This document shows positions 25,618-39,096 of a stretch of DNA of 64,000 bases, one piece after another. This DNA is from Physcomitrium patens (lineage: Eukaryota; Streptophyta; Bryopsida; Funariales; Funariaceae). The stretch spans positions 7,634,850 through 7,698,849 of the forward strand of contig NC_037265.1 in NCBI RefSeq assembly GCF_000002425.4, in the 5' to 3' direction. Position 1 is the stretch's first letter; every line of letters starts with the position of its first letter. The notes under the pieces were generated by a model. It was not told the DNA's origin. It did not search any database and worked only from the letters and a program-made list of their open reading frames with translations. The position numbers were made by a program, and so were the translations under genes.

Positions 25618-27620
25618 GCGTTATAATATTTGAATCCACACACCCAATTTTGTGACATTCAAAGGCAAATGATCTACCTTGATTTTTCAACATTTCTTTG
25701 AAGCAAAAAATTTCCTCTAGCAACAAAGAACTATGAGAACTAATCTTCAATTCTTCAAAAGTCTCTTTAGAGAACTTGTGCCCAATATTCTTTAAATTCC
25801 TTAAGGTCTTTTTCCTTGGACTTTCTAATTTTTTTCTTTAGAATCTTTTCACAAAGGCCGAGCAATAAGTTTTACTTTCTTATCTACTATCTTATATTTT
25901 GTCTCAACTATAACCTCTAGTGCTTCAAAAGATTCAATCATATTATAAAATTTTCTTGAATGAATTTATATGACTTTATCATCGTGACTTAATCCAATAA
26001 ATGCAATCAATTTCAAAGGATCTTCTAGTCTATTTTTTTTATAAATACCAATAATCTTTTTATTATCTTTAAATATTCTTAATCTATACAACTCTTTTTC
26101 AATAGCTCATAATTTCTTTCTTTTTTTTCTTTTTAAGTCTTTAATCCTCTTATACATAATACTTTCATTCTCAAAAATTCTAATAAATCCTACATCAAAG
26201 GCATCTACATCTTCCAAGAATATCTCTCCTTCTGTACCTCTATAATCTTGTTTTATAGCAGTACCTCCAAAAAATCCTTGAATTCTTCAACAACCCTTGG
26301 TAATGGATTTTTTCTAAATTTTTTTCAATTCATAAATAGAGGCATTGTCAAAAATTATACTTCCCTCCTTATATCTTCACTATAAATTCGTGCATAAGCT
26401 AAAGCATCATTAAGTTTATTTGTTTCTATCCAAGTTGTAACAATATATGGTTGTCCCAAAATAAAAAGATAAGATGTTGCATCTTGAACGAAAAAATTTT
26501 GTTTCATTGCAACATTACCAATTGAAATTTTCACATTTTTTCAAGGACCATATAACTCACTCCATATATTATTAGCTGTCTATATTACTCATCCATACTC
26601 CATATCAATTGGCCACCTTTATTTCATATAAAGATTCTTAGATATAAGATTTATCTCCAAATCATGGCAATCAAAGCAACAATTAGATTATTCATATCTC
26701 CAACCTTCACTAATTCTTCTATATTTATTTTAGTCTAATATTTCTGAATATTAAGACTTAAAATCTTTTTATCTTTATTACTTCAATCATCAAAATGTAC
26801 TTTTTGATTATAACTCCTTCTTTCTTTTATTGATTGTTTGCAACAATTATCAATTTTATCTTCTTCATCCTCATATATACGTACATCAATAGCATAATTC
26901 AATCCAACTTCTCCTATTAATCACTTGTCTTGTTTAATATTGTTAATAATAACATCATGAAATTCTTTATTAGTAATTCTCAAAATCTCTTTCAATATAA
27001 ACTCAATCTTAGCATTCAGCACATGTTCTTCTATCACTCTCTTTAAATGTGTTGCCACTTCCACATTAGAGAGTAATTTATAAGTTTTCAATTTATCTTT
27101 ATCTTTCATCTCTTTTATTTTTCTTTCCAATATTGTTGAAGTATCCTTTGTGGGCAATTCTTATGAAGCTGCTTCACAAGCCTTATCTCCTCAAATTTGC
27201 CTCTTGGAAGAATAAATGAAGTATGAAAGTATTGATTTAAGATTATTTCATACATTTTTTACCAAAGTTGATTAGGAGAAGACCACTAATATCTTTCAAT
27301 GCAACTTTTCCATCTTTTTAATAATCAATGCTTTATTGTACCATCTCATTGTATTCACCATAATCTTTTCAAGAATGGAAATCATCATTATAGCAAATAC
27401 ATCTTTGCACATATCTTTATTTAAAAGTAATCTTTGAACTTATAGAAGTCTTCTCTTCAAGTCTTGCAAGTTTGATTTGAAGATTCTGCATCCCACATAT
27501 AATTTCATTGAGCTCCATAACTTCTTTCTTTGATGTGGCTAGTGGAGGTTAGACAATAAGCACAATCAATCATGTTAGGCATTGGAATCTTTGATACTTG
27601 TATCACTCTTTGAACACCAA

Positions 27621-27651
<31 letters not shown>

Positions 27652-28447
27652 GGCAAGCAATTCAATAGAAACTTCAACAATCTTCTATTTTATTGTCAAT
27701 CCTCCATCTTCTTCCTTGTCTTCAAGAAGAACCTCTAAATTTTCTTGTAATTTTCTATCAACAGCTTAAAGATATAATTTAACCTTGTTTAGTTCTAATG
27801 TTAACTTTTCCATTTTTGATAATCAAAAAAATTATCTTTCAAATTCTCTTAATAATTTTGTAGCTTACAAATTCTTATTAGGTCATTCAATCTATTTCTT
27901 CATAATTCAATCAATATCTTCTAAAAAATATTCATCCTTCAATGTATGTAAAAATACCTTCTATGAACTTCGAAATTATCTTATAATAGATCTTACAGGA
28001 TTTCTTATCTTTGGTACTATAGCAATGTCAAATAATTGAATCATCTCTTTCTCAAAAATATAATTCAATTCCATATCTCCCATATAACATCTTAAATATT
28101 TGGAAATATTCTTCCCATCAAATTAGTCAATCTTAATAATCACTGCTTGTAATGCTTTGCTTGCCAAAGCCTCTTTGTAATCATTGTAATATTATTGTTT
28201 CATAAATAATGTAAATGCATGAAACATTTTTGCAATGTTTGGATCAAAATACATACCTTGTTCACTAGTAGAAAATCCACTTAAAGCTCTACTTAAAGAT
28301 ACATTTGAAGTTCTATCCAAAGCTCCATCAAAGACTCCAAATTAAACCTTCTTGCCTTTGTATGCCATCATTTCCAAATAACCACAAATACAATCCAATC
28401 TCTTCCACCCCAAACTTTCACATGGAATTTACCACTTATGTTGTATT
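25618..28447 (-). pseudogene. gag: Gag and protease region of element J
   Basis: Minus strand, low GC. The clearest block is at 26921-27157, a 78-residue frame ending KIEFILKEILRITNKEFHD, which precedes RT in this order of domains and is probably the linker before protease. The rest can only be placed by position between the 5' LTR end (about 28448) and RT. A T run of about 27 bases lies at 27625-27651. I cannot identify a zinc knuckle with confidence. Confidence 0.5.
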
Positions 28448-28896
28448 ACATGTTGTTATGTTTAGGAATACATCATGATTTGGCTGTAGAAAGTGAGGTT
28501 ATATTTTCCAAGTATTCAAGAATCCTAATATGTTTTGTCCTTATAAGAAGAATGTAATTTTAATTTTAATTCAAAAGTGCTTAAATTCAATAAAAAGTGC
28601 TTAAATTCAATAAAAAGTGCTCAAAAATACTCTTCTTAGTAATTTCAATCATACATAAATCCTAATTATCTTATTACTTTTATAATTAGATAATTTTGAT
28701 TTTTCTTTGTAAGCCCTAATTCTAATTAGTAAGCTTTAGTGAGCTATAGTTGCTAATCTAACTGTCCGCTTAAAGCAAAATTTTATACACAAATGCTAGT
28801 ATAAGTTTTTTATGTGCTCTAAAATAATTTACTTAAAATCCAACTTATAAATCATAAGAAAACATCTAAAAACCATGCTGATATTACTTGGCCAAT
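28448..28896 (-). repeat. 5' LTR remnant of J (family I)
   Basis: Minus strand, matching the last ~450 bases of family I LTRs (reverse complement of about 25250-25617): the TAGCTTGGTTAAAG-like, GTAAGTTGGATT-like and final GTAATACAACA blocks. Its first ~850 bases are missing; it is joined at about 28897-28903 to a plus-strand family I LTR. Confidence 0.65.
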
Positions 28897-28961
28897 ATCG
28901 TGTTGTAACACGATTATATAATAAAAATATAAATAAAAAAGATTTATTAATATTTAGTCAT

Positions 28962-29815
28962 CTTGGATGTTAGAAATAGTGGCCAATTCCAATGTCAATA
29001 TTCAAGGGCCAGTTAATGTCACTCCATTGCAAGTTGTACCACCAAACGTGACAACAACGTATGATCCATTGGCGTCATCAAATCAAGTACCTTCCGTACC
29101 AATAGAACAACTAGGATCATTTTCTAATCCTACATGGAACAAGCCTAGTAGATATATACCGGTGGAGATACCCAATATGCTTGATGGGGGTGCAAGAAGA
29201 CCACTTCTTTGTTTCCGTTGCAGACAGGTTGGTCATTATGCTAGTGAATGTTCCAATCCCAGAGCTAGTGACAATTACGTGCCAGTGTGTGGGAATAGCA
29301 AGCAGTCGGGGCATACTTATCAGTAATATAATGCTCCATTCAATTTCAATAATCGAAATCAGCACATCCAAAGTCAAGGAAAAATTGAGGAGATAAATCG
29401 AGGTCCGCAAGATTTTCTGATAAATCGGGTGGAATGTATCCAAGCCATTCTTATCAACAGTCGACAGAAGGAGAAAGGACCAATTTACTATTCGGGTGAG
29501 TCTGATATGAAGGGCCAATTTGATCCAATTACAGGGACATCCAATCCATGTCCTGTTACAGGCCTCTTACCCAGTATGAGACCTGACTTGGTTGGACAAC
29601 CTAATGAGGTTCCAAATACGAAGGCTTCAGTTTCATTTCAAGTTGTTCCATTCTCTATGCCGTTTCGGGAGAAATGACCTTTCTGTGGAAAGATCCTCTT
29701 AGAGGCAAGAAGTCCATGGAAGCGCGGTCTGCTGTTCCAATTCCGAGTCCATGGCGGAAGAATAGGGGACCTCATGGAGTTAAAGGAAAAGAAAGCAAAA
29801 GAAAGAGGGCATTTG
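28962..29815 (+). pseudogene. gag: E3: partial gag of an E-family element
   Basis: Matches 49480-50790 of E1 with an internal deletion: the stretch after GPVNVTPLQ jumps to the linker before the second zinc pair, so the first zinc-knuckle pair is lost. The third knuckle is intact (CFRCRQVGHYASEC), the fourth has lost a cysteine (CGNSKQSGHTYQ) and a stop follows at 29324-29326. Homology continues to about 29810 (pre-protease KRKRA block). No LTR of its own. Confidence 0.78.
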
Positions 29816-30485
29816 GAGATCGAAATTTTTGAGATTAGAGAGCTAGCTTCAAGCTCCTTCCAAAGATGTAAGACTTAGTTTCATAAGGTTTGGAAGGATT
29901 TTGCAATCGTTGCTTAAAATCAATGTTTGTATTGGTGAATTGGATTTTTTTGCAATAAAATTAAGGCTAGTACTCTTGACTGTTTTATAAAATTAGAGAA
30001 ACATCTATAGTTGAAATTTTAAAGATGTCTAAATGATTGAGTATGCCAAGTGCTTGCAAAAATTTGTATTAATCTAACGATACAGATAGAGGATATTTGA
30101 TCACTAGTGTAAAGATGTATCAGAAGTCGACATATTGGGGTCATTTAGGATTTCTGTAATATCTGGAGATCTATCAGTAGGAATAAGGTGAATTTTAGCC
30201 TAGTAAGTCAAGGACTTAAAGGCGGAGGTGCACAAAAGGTTTGAATAAAAATTAATGATTGCAGAAGGAGAAATTGTAAGTCAAGGTTCATCATCAACTT
30301 TCTAGGCGGCAGTCAAGGGACATCAGTGTGGATTTATGATGTTTCTTTGCAATCTGTAAGTTAGATTAGATTGAAACTTCTTGAGCATTTAGAAGACTTG
30401 CAAAGATACTAGCGGTAGAAGTTTTACAACAATCAGAAAGTCAGATTAAAAATTACAGCTTGCCAAAGCTTGTTGTCTAAAATTA

Positions 30486-30551
30486 AGGTTTAAAAATAAA
30501 AAAATAAAAAATAAAATAAAATAAAATAAAATAAAATAAAAAATATTTATA

Positions 30552-30594
<43 letters not shown>

Positions 30595-30640
30595 CTAATA
30601 AAAATAAAATAAAATAAAACTAAAAAATAATAGAAGAATT
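30486..30640 (+). repeat. A/T microsatellites (TAAAA)n and (AAT)n
   Basis: Adjoining simple repeats inside LTR I4: about ten AAAAT units, then about twelve AAT units, then AAAAT again. Confidence 0.92.
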
Positions 30641-30844
30641 TGTGCTTATAATATCTTGAAGTTATTAAAAATAGTGTTTCTAAGCACTTTATATTGGGAT
30701 TAAGCTTTTATATTGAAATCCAAAATAGTTTGTATTTAGATGGTTGAAATCCATTAGACTACCTGGATTCTTGCAAAACATCATTTTATCTTCCACAGCC
30801 AGATGCCAGGTGCATTCTCAAGCAAGATAGCACGTAATATGACA

Positions 30845-32254
30845 CCACTAACTTGAAAGTTGGTATAAATATTCTAGCAATGATTTCGCTTTCTCCAACT
30901 ATTAACTTTAACTCAAAATTGCTATGTAGCTTGATCTTTAAGTCTTCTAATACCATACAAAATTTCACCTAGATCTTACTGATAGATCTTTAGATATCAT
31001 AGAAATCCTATGCAACCTCAAACTGCCAACTTCCAATATCTTCTTGTACCAAAATCTACATATCTCCTAATTGCACTATTGGATTATCACAAAATTTAAA
31101 CTATAATTAGTACATCTAATTAACCAAGTACTTTCAAGTTTTGAACTATAGATGTGATTCCAATTTTACAAAGTAGCCGCAAGTGTTAATCCTAATTATA
31201 TTGCATAAATCCTAAGTTTCCAATACAAATCCTAACTTTGAATAATAATTGTTGAGTCCAAACAAATCCTATAAAAATAAGCCTTATATTTCTAAAAGGA
31301 GCTCTTTTCTAGCTCTTGAATCCTAATCTTTAATCTTTGAATGAAGTCCTATTTTATCCTAAATTATCATTTTAATAGTTGGAGGTCTAATTTTGATTGT
31401 ATTTCATAAATGGTCAACCTTCAGGTATCAATTTAATCTATTTTAATATAATAGGATATAGATAAGATAATTATATATAGAATTAGAACTATGGAAGTTT
31501 CTAGAATTAAGATTAAGTTAATGGATCTGATAGGATCCATTGTAGAACAATATAAAAAGAATTCAAGGTAGTTATTTAAGTAGAGCCTACCATGGAACCT
31601 TCTAAAAAAAGCTTAGGATGGTTATTTAAGTGGAATCCATTATTTAAGAACATTCTAGAAAGTTGATGGTAGTAAGAAAAGATATAAATAAGACTGGCCA
31701 GGGCCTTTTGGAATATTTGGTTAGGTATGGCTTTGGATCTTTTCTCTTAGTAAAATTTGATTCTAAATCTTTATATTCAGATTTGTTCTATTCTATTTCT
31801 ATTTGCTTAATTTTGTCTTTCAAGTTCTATTCTGTTTAGTTCTATTCAATTTTTTTTTGTTTTATTTTATTTTAAGATAAGGCTTTATATTACTAAAGTT
31901 TAGAAGGATCTTGGGTTTTTGAGATAGTCGAGTCATGTTTCATTTAAGAATTGTTTAGCCCAATCTTACTCTTAACTTAATCCTAGTATCAATCATATTA
32001 ATTATTTATCTTTTTTAATTTAATTTTACCAATTTATGGTCTTTTTAAGGCAGTAAAAGAGTCTTTATAATCTAGAAGGTAAAATTACTAATTAACCTTT
32101 AACCTATTAACTATTAAGATAAAAAAGTAAAATAAGAGGCTTTTATAAAAACCATGTTAAAATATCTTGAATTATTATTGAACTAAGATAATTAAATATT
32201 AATTAGAAATTTATTTTTGATTATATTTTTATCAGATAGTTGTATTACATCATG
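30845..32254 (-). repeat. LTR I5 (family I), minus strand
   Basis: Reverse-complement match to 24302-25200. Starts at the right with TCATGATGTAATACAACTATCTG and runs left to the CCAACTTTCAAGTTAG block at 30850, where it abuts LTR I4 tail to tail; its last ~350 bases are missing. It is interrupted by the solo LTR G4. Confidence 0.68.
31447..31942 (+). repeat. Solo LTR G4 (family G)
   Basis: A complete family G LTR (TATAATAGGATATAGATAAG ... ATGTTTCA, about 496 bp) flanked by TTTAA at 31442-31446 and 31943-31947, a perfect 5-bp target duplication. No internal region, so it formed by LTR-LTR recombination after insertion in LTR I5. Confidence 0.85.
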
Positions 32255-33737
32255 AGAGCAAAATAGAAAGAAGTTATGCATCAAAATACTTGTTTTAAGA
32301 TGATTACTAATTAATTGGAAGTGGACAATGTATAATATCAAAATTACCATCTTAATAGCTTATTTTATTTCAAGAAGTGGATTTATGTATTTGATGATGT
32401 TATACTATAGATCTGCATATTTCAAAAACAACATGAAATTCTAATATCTAGATATCTAGGGCATGAAAAGACTCTAGAATAAATTTCAAGGATATGATTT
32501 TAGGCAGGTTTAGATCACAATGTTTTAGATTTCGTGAGCTGTTTTGACTCATGCTAATATAAAAAAGTATGTAATGTAGCATCTCCTAGACTATTATAGC
32601 CAATTCCACTACCTACAACACGTTGAGAATAGGTGACTATAGACTCATTATGTATTTGTCGCAAATGCCTTACAATTACAACACAGTTATTGTCTTTGTA
32701 GATCAATTCTTAAAGCAATTTCACTTGGCTATGATGCGCTCTAATATTAATGCTTTATTACTTGCATGGATCTTCATTGATACTATCTTTCATCACCATG
32801 GATTATCTTATGTCATTATTTTGGATTAAGTTCAATGCTTCTTTAAATTTTGTAACAAACTTTATTCAAACTATTAGACACATGACTTGCCATGTCTACA
32901 ACCTTCTATCCTCAAACAAATAGACAAATGAAGTATATAAATCAAAACTTGGAAGATATACTATAGGCATTTGTAGTGGTTTATTTTAATGACTAAGATG
33001 TACATTTCATGTCTTTAGAGCTTACTTATAATGATAGTATTTAAAAAAGTACTAGTTATTTATCATTCTTTTTGAACAACGATTAATAACTGATTATGCT
33101 AGTAACTCTCTATTGTGCCATTTACACCAACAATCCAATATTGAAGGAATTTATATTATGGCTTATAACAATTGTGTAAGAAGCACAATACCCCTTTTTT
33201 ACCACATGGAATTAACAAAAGCAATATATGGATAACCATTGATAATATGAGGTCTTCCAAAAAAGTGATTAGGTTTTACTCTCTAATGCCAACTTTCTAT
33301 TTACTACATCAACCTAAATCCGTAAATTGATATTTGAGTGGCTTGGACCTTTCTACATTTTTGTATTCATTTCTAATATTGCATACTACTTAGAGCTTCT
33401 GCCACATATTTGGATCCATCTCGTCTTCTATTTTTTACAACTCAAGGAATTCCATACTAAGCCAAGGTGCTTTCTAAATGGACACCAACTACCACTACTA
33501 CCATTAGTTATAATTGATGACTAATAATAGTATAAAATAGATAATATTTTGAAGCTTTGCTATCTTTGTGATGGTAATAGACATCCACAACTTCACTACA
33601 AAGTCCTTTAAAAAGATTATCCCATATAGGATGCAACATGAAAACTTGTACAGAACCTCACCTATTGTGAAGAAGTAATTTGGAGATACCATCAATAATA
33701 AAACTAGAATTTTTTGCATTAGTAGAGGAGGATTAAT
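32255..33737 (+). pseudogene. pol: Integrase and C-terminal part of G1 pol
   Basis: Plus strand. The linker and zinc region lie at about 32350-32580, the integrase core at 32590-32830 (LIMYLSQMPYNYNTVIVFVDQ, then FHHHGLSYVIILD where the second catalytic D lies), and the C-terminal GPF-like region at 33327-33524 (FEWLGPFYIF, LPHIWIHLVFYF), ending just after the block LPLVIIDD. A purine-rich tract (AGTAGAGGAGGATTAAT, 33721-33737) precedes the 3' LTR start. The minus-strand G2 copy has the same ending. Confidence 0.72.
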
Positions 33738-33745
33738 TATAATGA

Positions 33746-34264
33746 TGAAATAAGAGTCCATTCTCTATGGTCTAAAATCATACTAATTTCATAAAAACAA
33801 AGATTTCAATAGAAGATAAGATTAAGTACACCAAAATAAAATTAAAAGTCACTAAATAGAATAGAATACGAAAGCCAAGACTAAATAAAAAAGAATAGAA
33901 CCAAACAGAATCAAATAGAATAAAATAAGAAAAAATAACCAAACTTTATTAAGAAAAAGAGTCTAAAATCTTAGCGGACTAAATGTCCAAATGGTCTCAG
34001 CCAATATTATTTATACTTTGTTCAACTATGCCTAAAACTTTTTAAAATATCTTTAATGGTGGCCTCCATTAAGATAATTACCTTTTAAAAGATTTTAGAC
34101 GTGATTTCTATCATGATAGCTGCCTTAAGCTTTTTTAGAAGATTCTATGGTGGATTCAACATGAACCACCATCCTAACCTCAATTCTAGAAACTTCTCAA
34201 AAAAAACTCCAACTACTTATCTCTATGTATGAATAATATAAATATCCTCTTTCTATCCTATTAT
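33746..34264 (-). repeat. 3' LTR of G2
   Basis: Reverse-complement of the family G LTR. It aligns throughout with 38842-39078 joined to 45223-45505. Preceded on the minus strand by the purine-rich tract AGTAGAGAAAAATTAGC. Confidence 0.8.
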
Positions 34265-34399
34265 AGCTAATTTTTCTCTACTAATGTAAAACATCTTGAT
34301 TTTATGTCCAATAGTATTTTCAAATGGTTTCTTAATAATAAGTGAGGTTTTGTGTGAGTTTCTATATTACATCATATATAGAATAACCTTTATAGAGAA

Positions 34400-37300
34400 C
34401 TTTGTATTGAGATTGCGAACGTCCATTGCCATGGCAAAGGTAGCAATATTCTAAAATACTGTCTACTTCATACTTTTGTTAGTCATCAATCATAATTGGT
34501 GGTAGAGGTGGTTGGTATCGATGCAAAAAGTAACTTAATTCAATATAAAACTTCTTGAATTACAAAACATAGAAGATCAAATAGACTTGAATATGTGGCA
34601 GAAGCTCAAGGTAGTATGCAATATCAGAAATTACTATAGAAATGCAAAAAGGTTGAACCCATTGACATGCTAACTTATGAATTTGAGTTGATGTAGCAAG
34701 TAGAAGGTTGGCATTAGAGAGTAATAATTGATCATCCTTGTAGAAGATCTTATATTATCGATGGTTATCAGCATACTGCTTCTATCAATTTTGTGTAATA
34801 AAAAGATAGTATTGTGCCCCATATAAGGTTGTTGTAAGTTGTTATATAAACTCTACTATTGTCGAATTGTTGGTGTTGATGGAACAATGGAGAGTTGTTA
34901 GCATAATTTGATGCTACTCAATGTTAACGAAGAATGGTGATTGATCTATACTTACTTAAATACTATCATTATAGGCAAATTTTAAAGATGCCAAATATTC
35001 ATCCTACTTATTATGGTGAACTACCACAAATACCCTTAACATATCTTTTAGGATCTGATTTGCATGTTCTATTTGTCTACACGTTTAAAGATGTAAGGCC
35101 ATAGATATGGCAAGTTGTCTGCTCAATAGCTTGAAGAAGATTTGCCAAAAACTTCTTTTGAAGCACGAATCTTAATTCAAAATGATGACATGATGTAATC
35201 TATAGTAATAAAAAATAATATCAAAGACGACTTGTATAAGTGCTGAGACATCAATATCATAGTACACTACAACCAATTGAAGTTGTTTTAAGAGTCGATC
35301 TATAAAGACAGTAGCTGCAATATAATTGTAAGGCGTCTGAAACAAATACATAATGAGATCCATAGTTACTTGCTTCCAACATACCATAGGGAATGGAATT
35401 AGTTGCATGCTTTATTATGCTAATGTGATTTACAAGAACATACAAAATTCCAAACATCACAATTCAAAACTGCCTAAAATTATGTCCTTGAGATTTGTTC
35501 AAGAGTCTTCTTACATCCTAGGTATCCAAATATTGGGATGTTGTGTCTCTCTTGAAGTATGCACATCCAAAATATAACATTGACTGGTACATAAATCTGC
35601 TTCTTGAAATAGAAAAAGCCATCATTGATATAATAATCTTAGTATTGTATATTAACTACCTTCAATCAATCAATAATCATCTTAAAATAAGCATTGTAAC
35701 GCATAGCTTCTTTCCATTTTGCTCTTCTTATTAAGTTTGAAATAATATTATTAATAATAGCAACTTTTGCCGTGTCATCTAATTTGGATTTTAAGTCAGG
35801 TTTGCATAATAAGGTATCTAGCATGGTATGTTGACATCATTATTTATACTCAAGCTGAATGTCAAAGAGCTACAACTACTTTTTTCAACAATAATATTGT
35901 GATTTCATATTTTTTTAGATACAAATCATATAGCAAGACTTGGTGGTTAGTTTAAATACTCACTGGCTTTTCCAATAAATAGTCTTGCTACACCTTGGTG
36001 GCATGTACAATTACTAGTTACTCTCGATTACGTGTAAAATAATTATACTTTATCTTTATAAGTTTGCATGATTCATACACCTTAGATTGAAGGCTCTTAC
36101 TAAAGACTTCTTAAAAAACCATACTAAGAGCAAAGTCAAAAGCATCAATGTCAAGTCTACATAGAAGGTCGAGATCATATGGTTGCAATATTGGAGCAAT
36201 AATTAGTATCTCTTTCAATTCCTTGAAGGCCCTTTTTTGTTCGAATTTCCATTCAAATGAGGCATCTTTCTCTAATAAGCTTATCAATGAGGTAGTAATG
36301 TATGCAAATTGCCAAATAAAATGGTGATAATATCTAGCAAGGCTTAAGAATGAGTGGACTTCAAAAGCATCCTTGGAAGTTGGCCAATCCACCAATACTT
36401 TCACCTTGTCCTACTCTATGCACACACCTTTGGAGGATACTACATGCTCCAAAGAGGTAACCTCCAACTTTCAAAGTTCATACTTTCATTGCTTTTAATT
36501 GAAACAACTATCAAGTAGCTAGCATAGCTTTTTTCATAGATGTTGTTCATACTCCTTAAGGATTTTACTATAGACCATGATATCATCAATGAAGATGGCT
36601 ACATATTTATCTAAAAGATTATAAAATAATTTGTTCATGTCATCCATAAAAGAGGTTGAAGCATTGGTGAGGCCAGAAGATAATACAAGCCACTTAAAAT
36701 GTCCATAACACATACAAAATGTTATCTTTTCTATATCTTCTTTAGCAATATGAGTTTGTCAATAACTACTCCAAAGGTCTAATTTGCTAAAGATGGTTGC
36801 ATCTCAAAATTAGTCAGAAGATTATCTACACATAAAAGTGAATATACATTCTTGATAGTCTACTTATTGATGCTTCAATAATTGATACAAAATCCAAATC
36901 TATCATCTTTTTTGGGTGCAAAGAATATATGTACTCCCTATGGCAATGTACTTTTTATAGTGAGGCCTTTCTTTAAGAATTTATTTAATGATATTTGTAA
37001 CTCTTCAAGTTCATTTGATACTAGGCAATAAATTGGCCGACTTATCGATTTGGTCCAAAGGACAAGCTCTATTTAGAAGGAGGCACCTTGATTAGGTAGC
37101 ATGCCACTAGATAAGTTGATTGGAAAGTCATCTCAATTTTTTGTATGAACTACTCTATTCTTTCTATTCTTTTAATTGTCTTTCCTACCATTAAGTTAAG
37201 ATTTGGAACTACCATATATATCGATTGCTTATGTTGTATTTTTTTTTTCTTAAAGGTTATTTTTATAAGTAAGTTCTTAGCTATAAATTATTTTGTTATT

Positions 37301-37870
37301 TCACTTGATATAGGGGCACAAAGAGTTATTATGTATCTTCCATCTTTAAAAGACATTGTCCTTGATAGCCAATTGACTTGTTTATTTCCACCTCTAACCA
37401 TAGCATACCAAGGATAATATCATATCTAAGCTTTGTTACTCTGAACTTCTCCCTCAAGGCATAGGTATCACTTAGTCTCAAGCTTTCTTCTTTACTTGTC
37501 TTACTCAACATATTCTTTTGATCATCAGTTAGATATATACTTCCTCCTTTAATCATCTTTGTTTTAATCCAAAGTTAGTTGGCAATTGCCATCAAGATGT
37601 AATATTCTACAGAGTCGCAATCTACAAGCACTCAACATATTTGTCTTCTTAGTCAATCCATTAGACATACTAATCAACTCTTTTGATAGTTGTCTGAGGC
37701 GATGCCATTTGTCTTTGAAAAACAACAACTATCCCTAGTATTGTCTCTCAGTGACTTTATTAGAGAGCCTCGCTTTCCTATTCCACTTCTTTATGAAGTT
37801 GGTGGCCCTTGAGATTGTGAATCTACCATGATTTATTGATGCTTGAATTTTGACATTTTGGACAGTCTTT
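34400..37870 (-). pseudogene. pol: Pol of G2: protease, RT, RNase H, integrase
   Basis: Minus strand. Protease flank at 37329-37556 (LRYDIILGMLWLEVE), RT at about 36400-37100 with the finger and palm blocks decayed, RNase H at 36111-36404 (FEWKFEQKRAFKELKE, then DIDAFDFALSMVF), integrase core at 35172-35408 (MDLIMYLFQTPYNY, then YRLHHVIILN) and the C terminus at about 34440-34520 (RYQPPLPPIMIDD). Same order as G1. Many stops. Confidence 0.75.
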
Positions 37871-38825
37871 GATTTGATAGTTTGGCTCTAGGCAATAAAA
37901 GCACAATCTATTTTGTGCCAATATTTGTCATTTCTATGGTGTCAATGATCTTTGCAAAGCATCAATCTTAATCAGCATTGGTTGTTATGCCATAGTATTG
38001 GCTACTAGCATAGAACCATGTATTATATGTCATACTCTACAATTTTTGAAATCTATAGCATCGACCTTCTCTGCAATCATAACTGCTTCTTAAAATGTTT
38101 GTGGATCCTTTAATTCTACTTTTCACTATATCATAGGTTTCAATCCTTATACAAACTAATCTATCATTTCTGCATCGAAAACATTATCAATTTAAAAATA
38201 TAAGTGCTTGAATTGGAAGACGTAGTCTTGTAATAATTTAGATTGTATAAAGTTAGCCAACTCATTGTGTGTTAATTACCTTGCATTGATGGGCCAAAAT
38301 TGACTCCTAAGCTAAGTCTCAAACTCCTCCTTGTCACAAAATCTGCCTTAAGTTCTATAGCTTTGAACTTGATGTTACCACCAAATCACTGCTACACCTC
38401 TTAAATAACTAGACTTAAATAATTCATTTATTGGTGTTTGTTCCAGATAATTATAGGTCATGTTACATGTTAAAGACCTATTGGTATACATTATTTTACC
38501 TTAAGGTCCTTGAGTATGTATCTGGCTTGTTCAATTTCAACCTAGCAAATGTCAATTCTTTTATCTTAGAAGCATTTATTTGCCTTTGTAGAGTAGTTAT
38601 CTAGCCTAAGAGATATTATATCTGAGTTTCTTTTTAGAATTGGTCTACTATAACTTCAATGCTATAATTTCCTTGCTGAACTTTACTATTGTAATGCCTT
38701 ATCTTCTTGTAATTGACTTTTTAAAGTAGTTCGTTGTAGCTCCAAAATAGTATATTATGTGATCACAATAATTAACTTCCAACTAAACGGTGGCTATCAA
38801 TATACTACCAAGGAACAAATTAACA
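37870..38825 (-). pseudogene. gag: Gag of G2
   Basis: Minus strand, aligned with 4250-4504 and 5666-6400 of G1. The zinc knuckle near 37870-37920 reads CFYC...Y...C: the histidine is replaced by tyrosine (CAT to TAT), as in G1. Followed upstream by capsid sequence containing a block that matches G1 around 5820-5960. Non-functional. Confidence 0.68.
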
Positions 38826-38841
38826 CTTGCTTTAATACAAA

Positions 38842-39078
38842 TAAAAAAAGAATGGAATTTTTAAGGTCTAAAACCTTACTAATTTCATAAAAATAAAGAT
38901 CTTGAGACAATGTAAGACTAAACACACAAAAAAAAAATTAAAAATAATTAAACAGAAGGAACATGAAAGATAGGACTAAATAAAAGAAAATAAAACCAAA
39001 TAAAATCAAACAAAATAGAACAAGAAAAAACAATCAAACTTTAATGAAACAAAGAGTCTAAAGCCATATCTGACCAAA
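38842..39078 (-). repeat. 5' LTR of G2, part 1
   Basis: The end-proximal part of the LTR, interrupted by C at the target CCAAA (39074-39078) and continued at 45223. Confidence 0.82.
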
Positions 39079-39096
39079 TGTCATGGACATACATTG

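Larger units (their letters stand above)
19205..28896 (-). mobile_element. Element J: decayed Gypsy element with family I LTRs
   Basis: Minus strand: 5' LTR remnant about 28448-28896, gag/protease 25618-28447, RT to integrase 21530-24301, 3' LTR 19205-20189. A plus-strand family I LTR (24302-25617) splits it between gag and RT and an H unit (20190-21530) lies before the 3' LTR. Both LTRs are truncated: the 5' LTR keeps only its end, the 3' LTR only its start and middle. The lineage is not that of A, C, E or G. Confidence 0.68.
28903..30844 (+). repeat. LTR I4 (family I) carrying an E-family gag fragment
   Basis: The first ~60 bases (TGTTGTAACACGATTATATAA...) and the part from about 29815 to 30844 (ending CACGTAATATGACA) match the LTR at 24302-25617. 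Between them, replacing the segment equal to 24370-24720, lies 853 bases of E-type gag. An A/T-rich microsatellite expands the right part. Confidence 0.68.
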
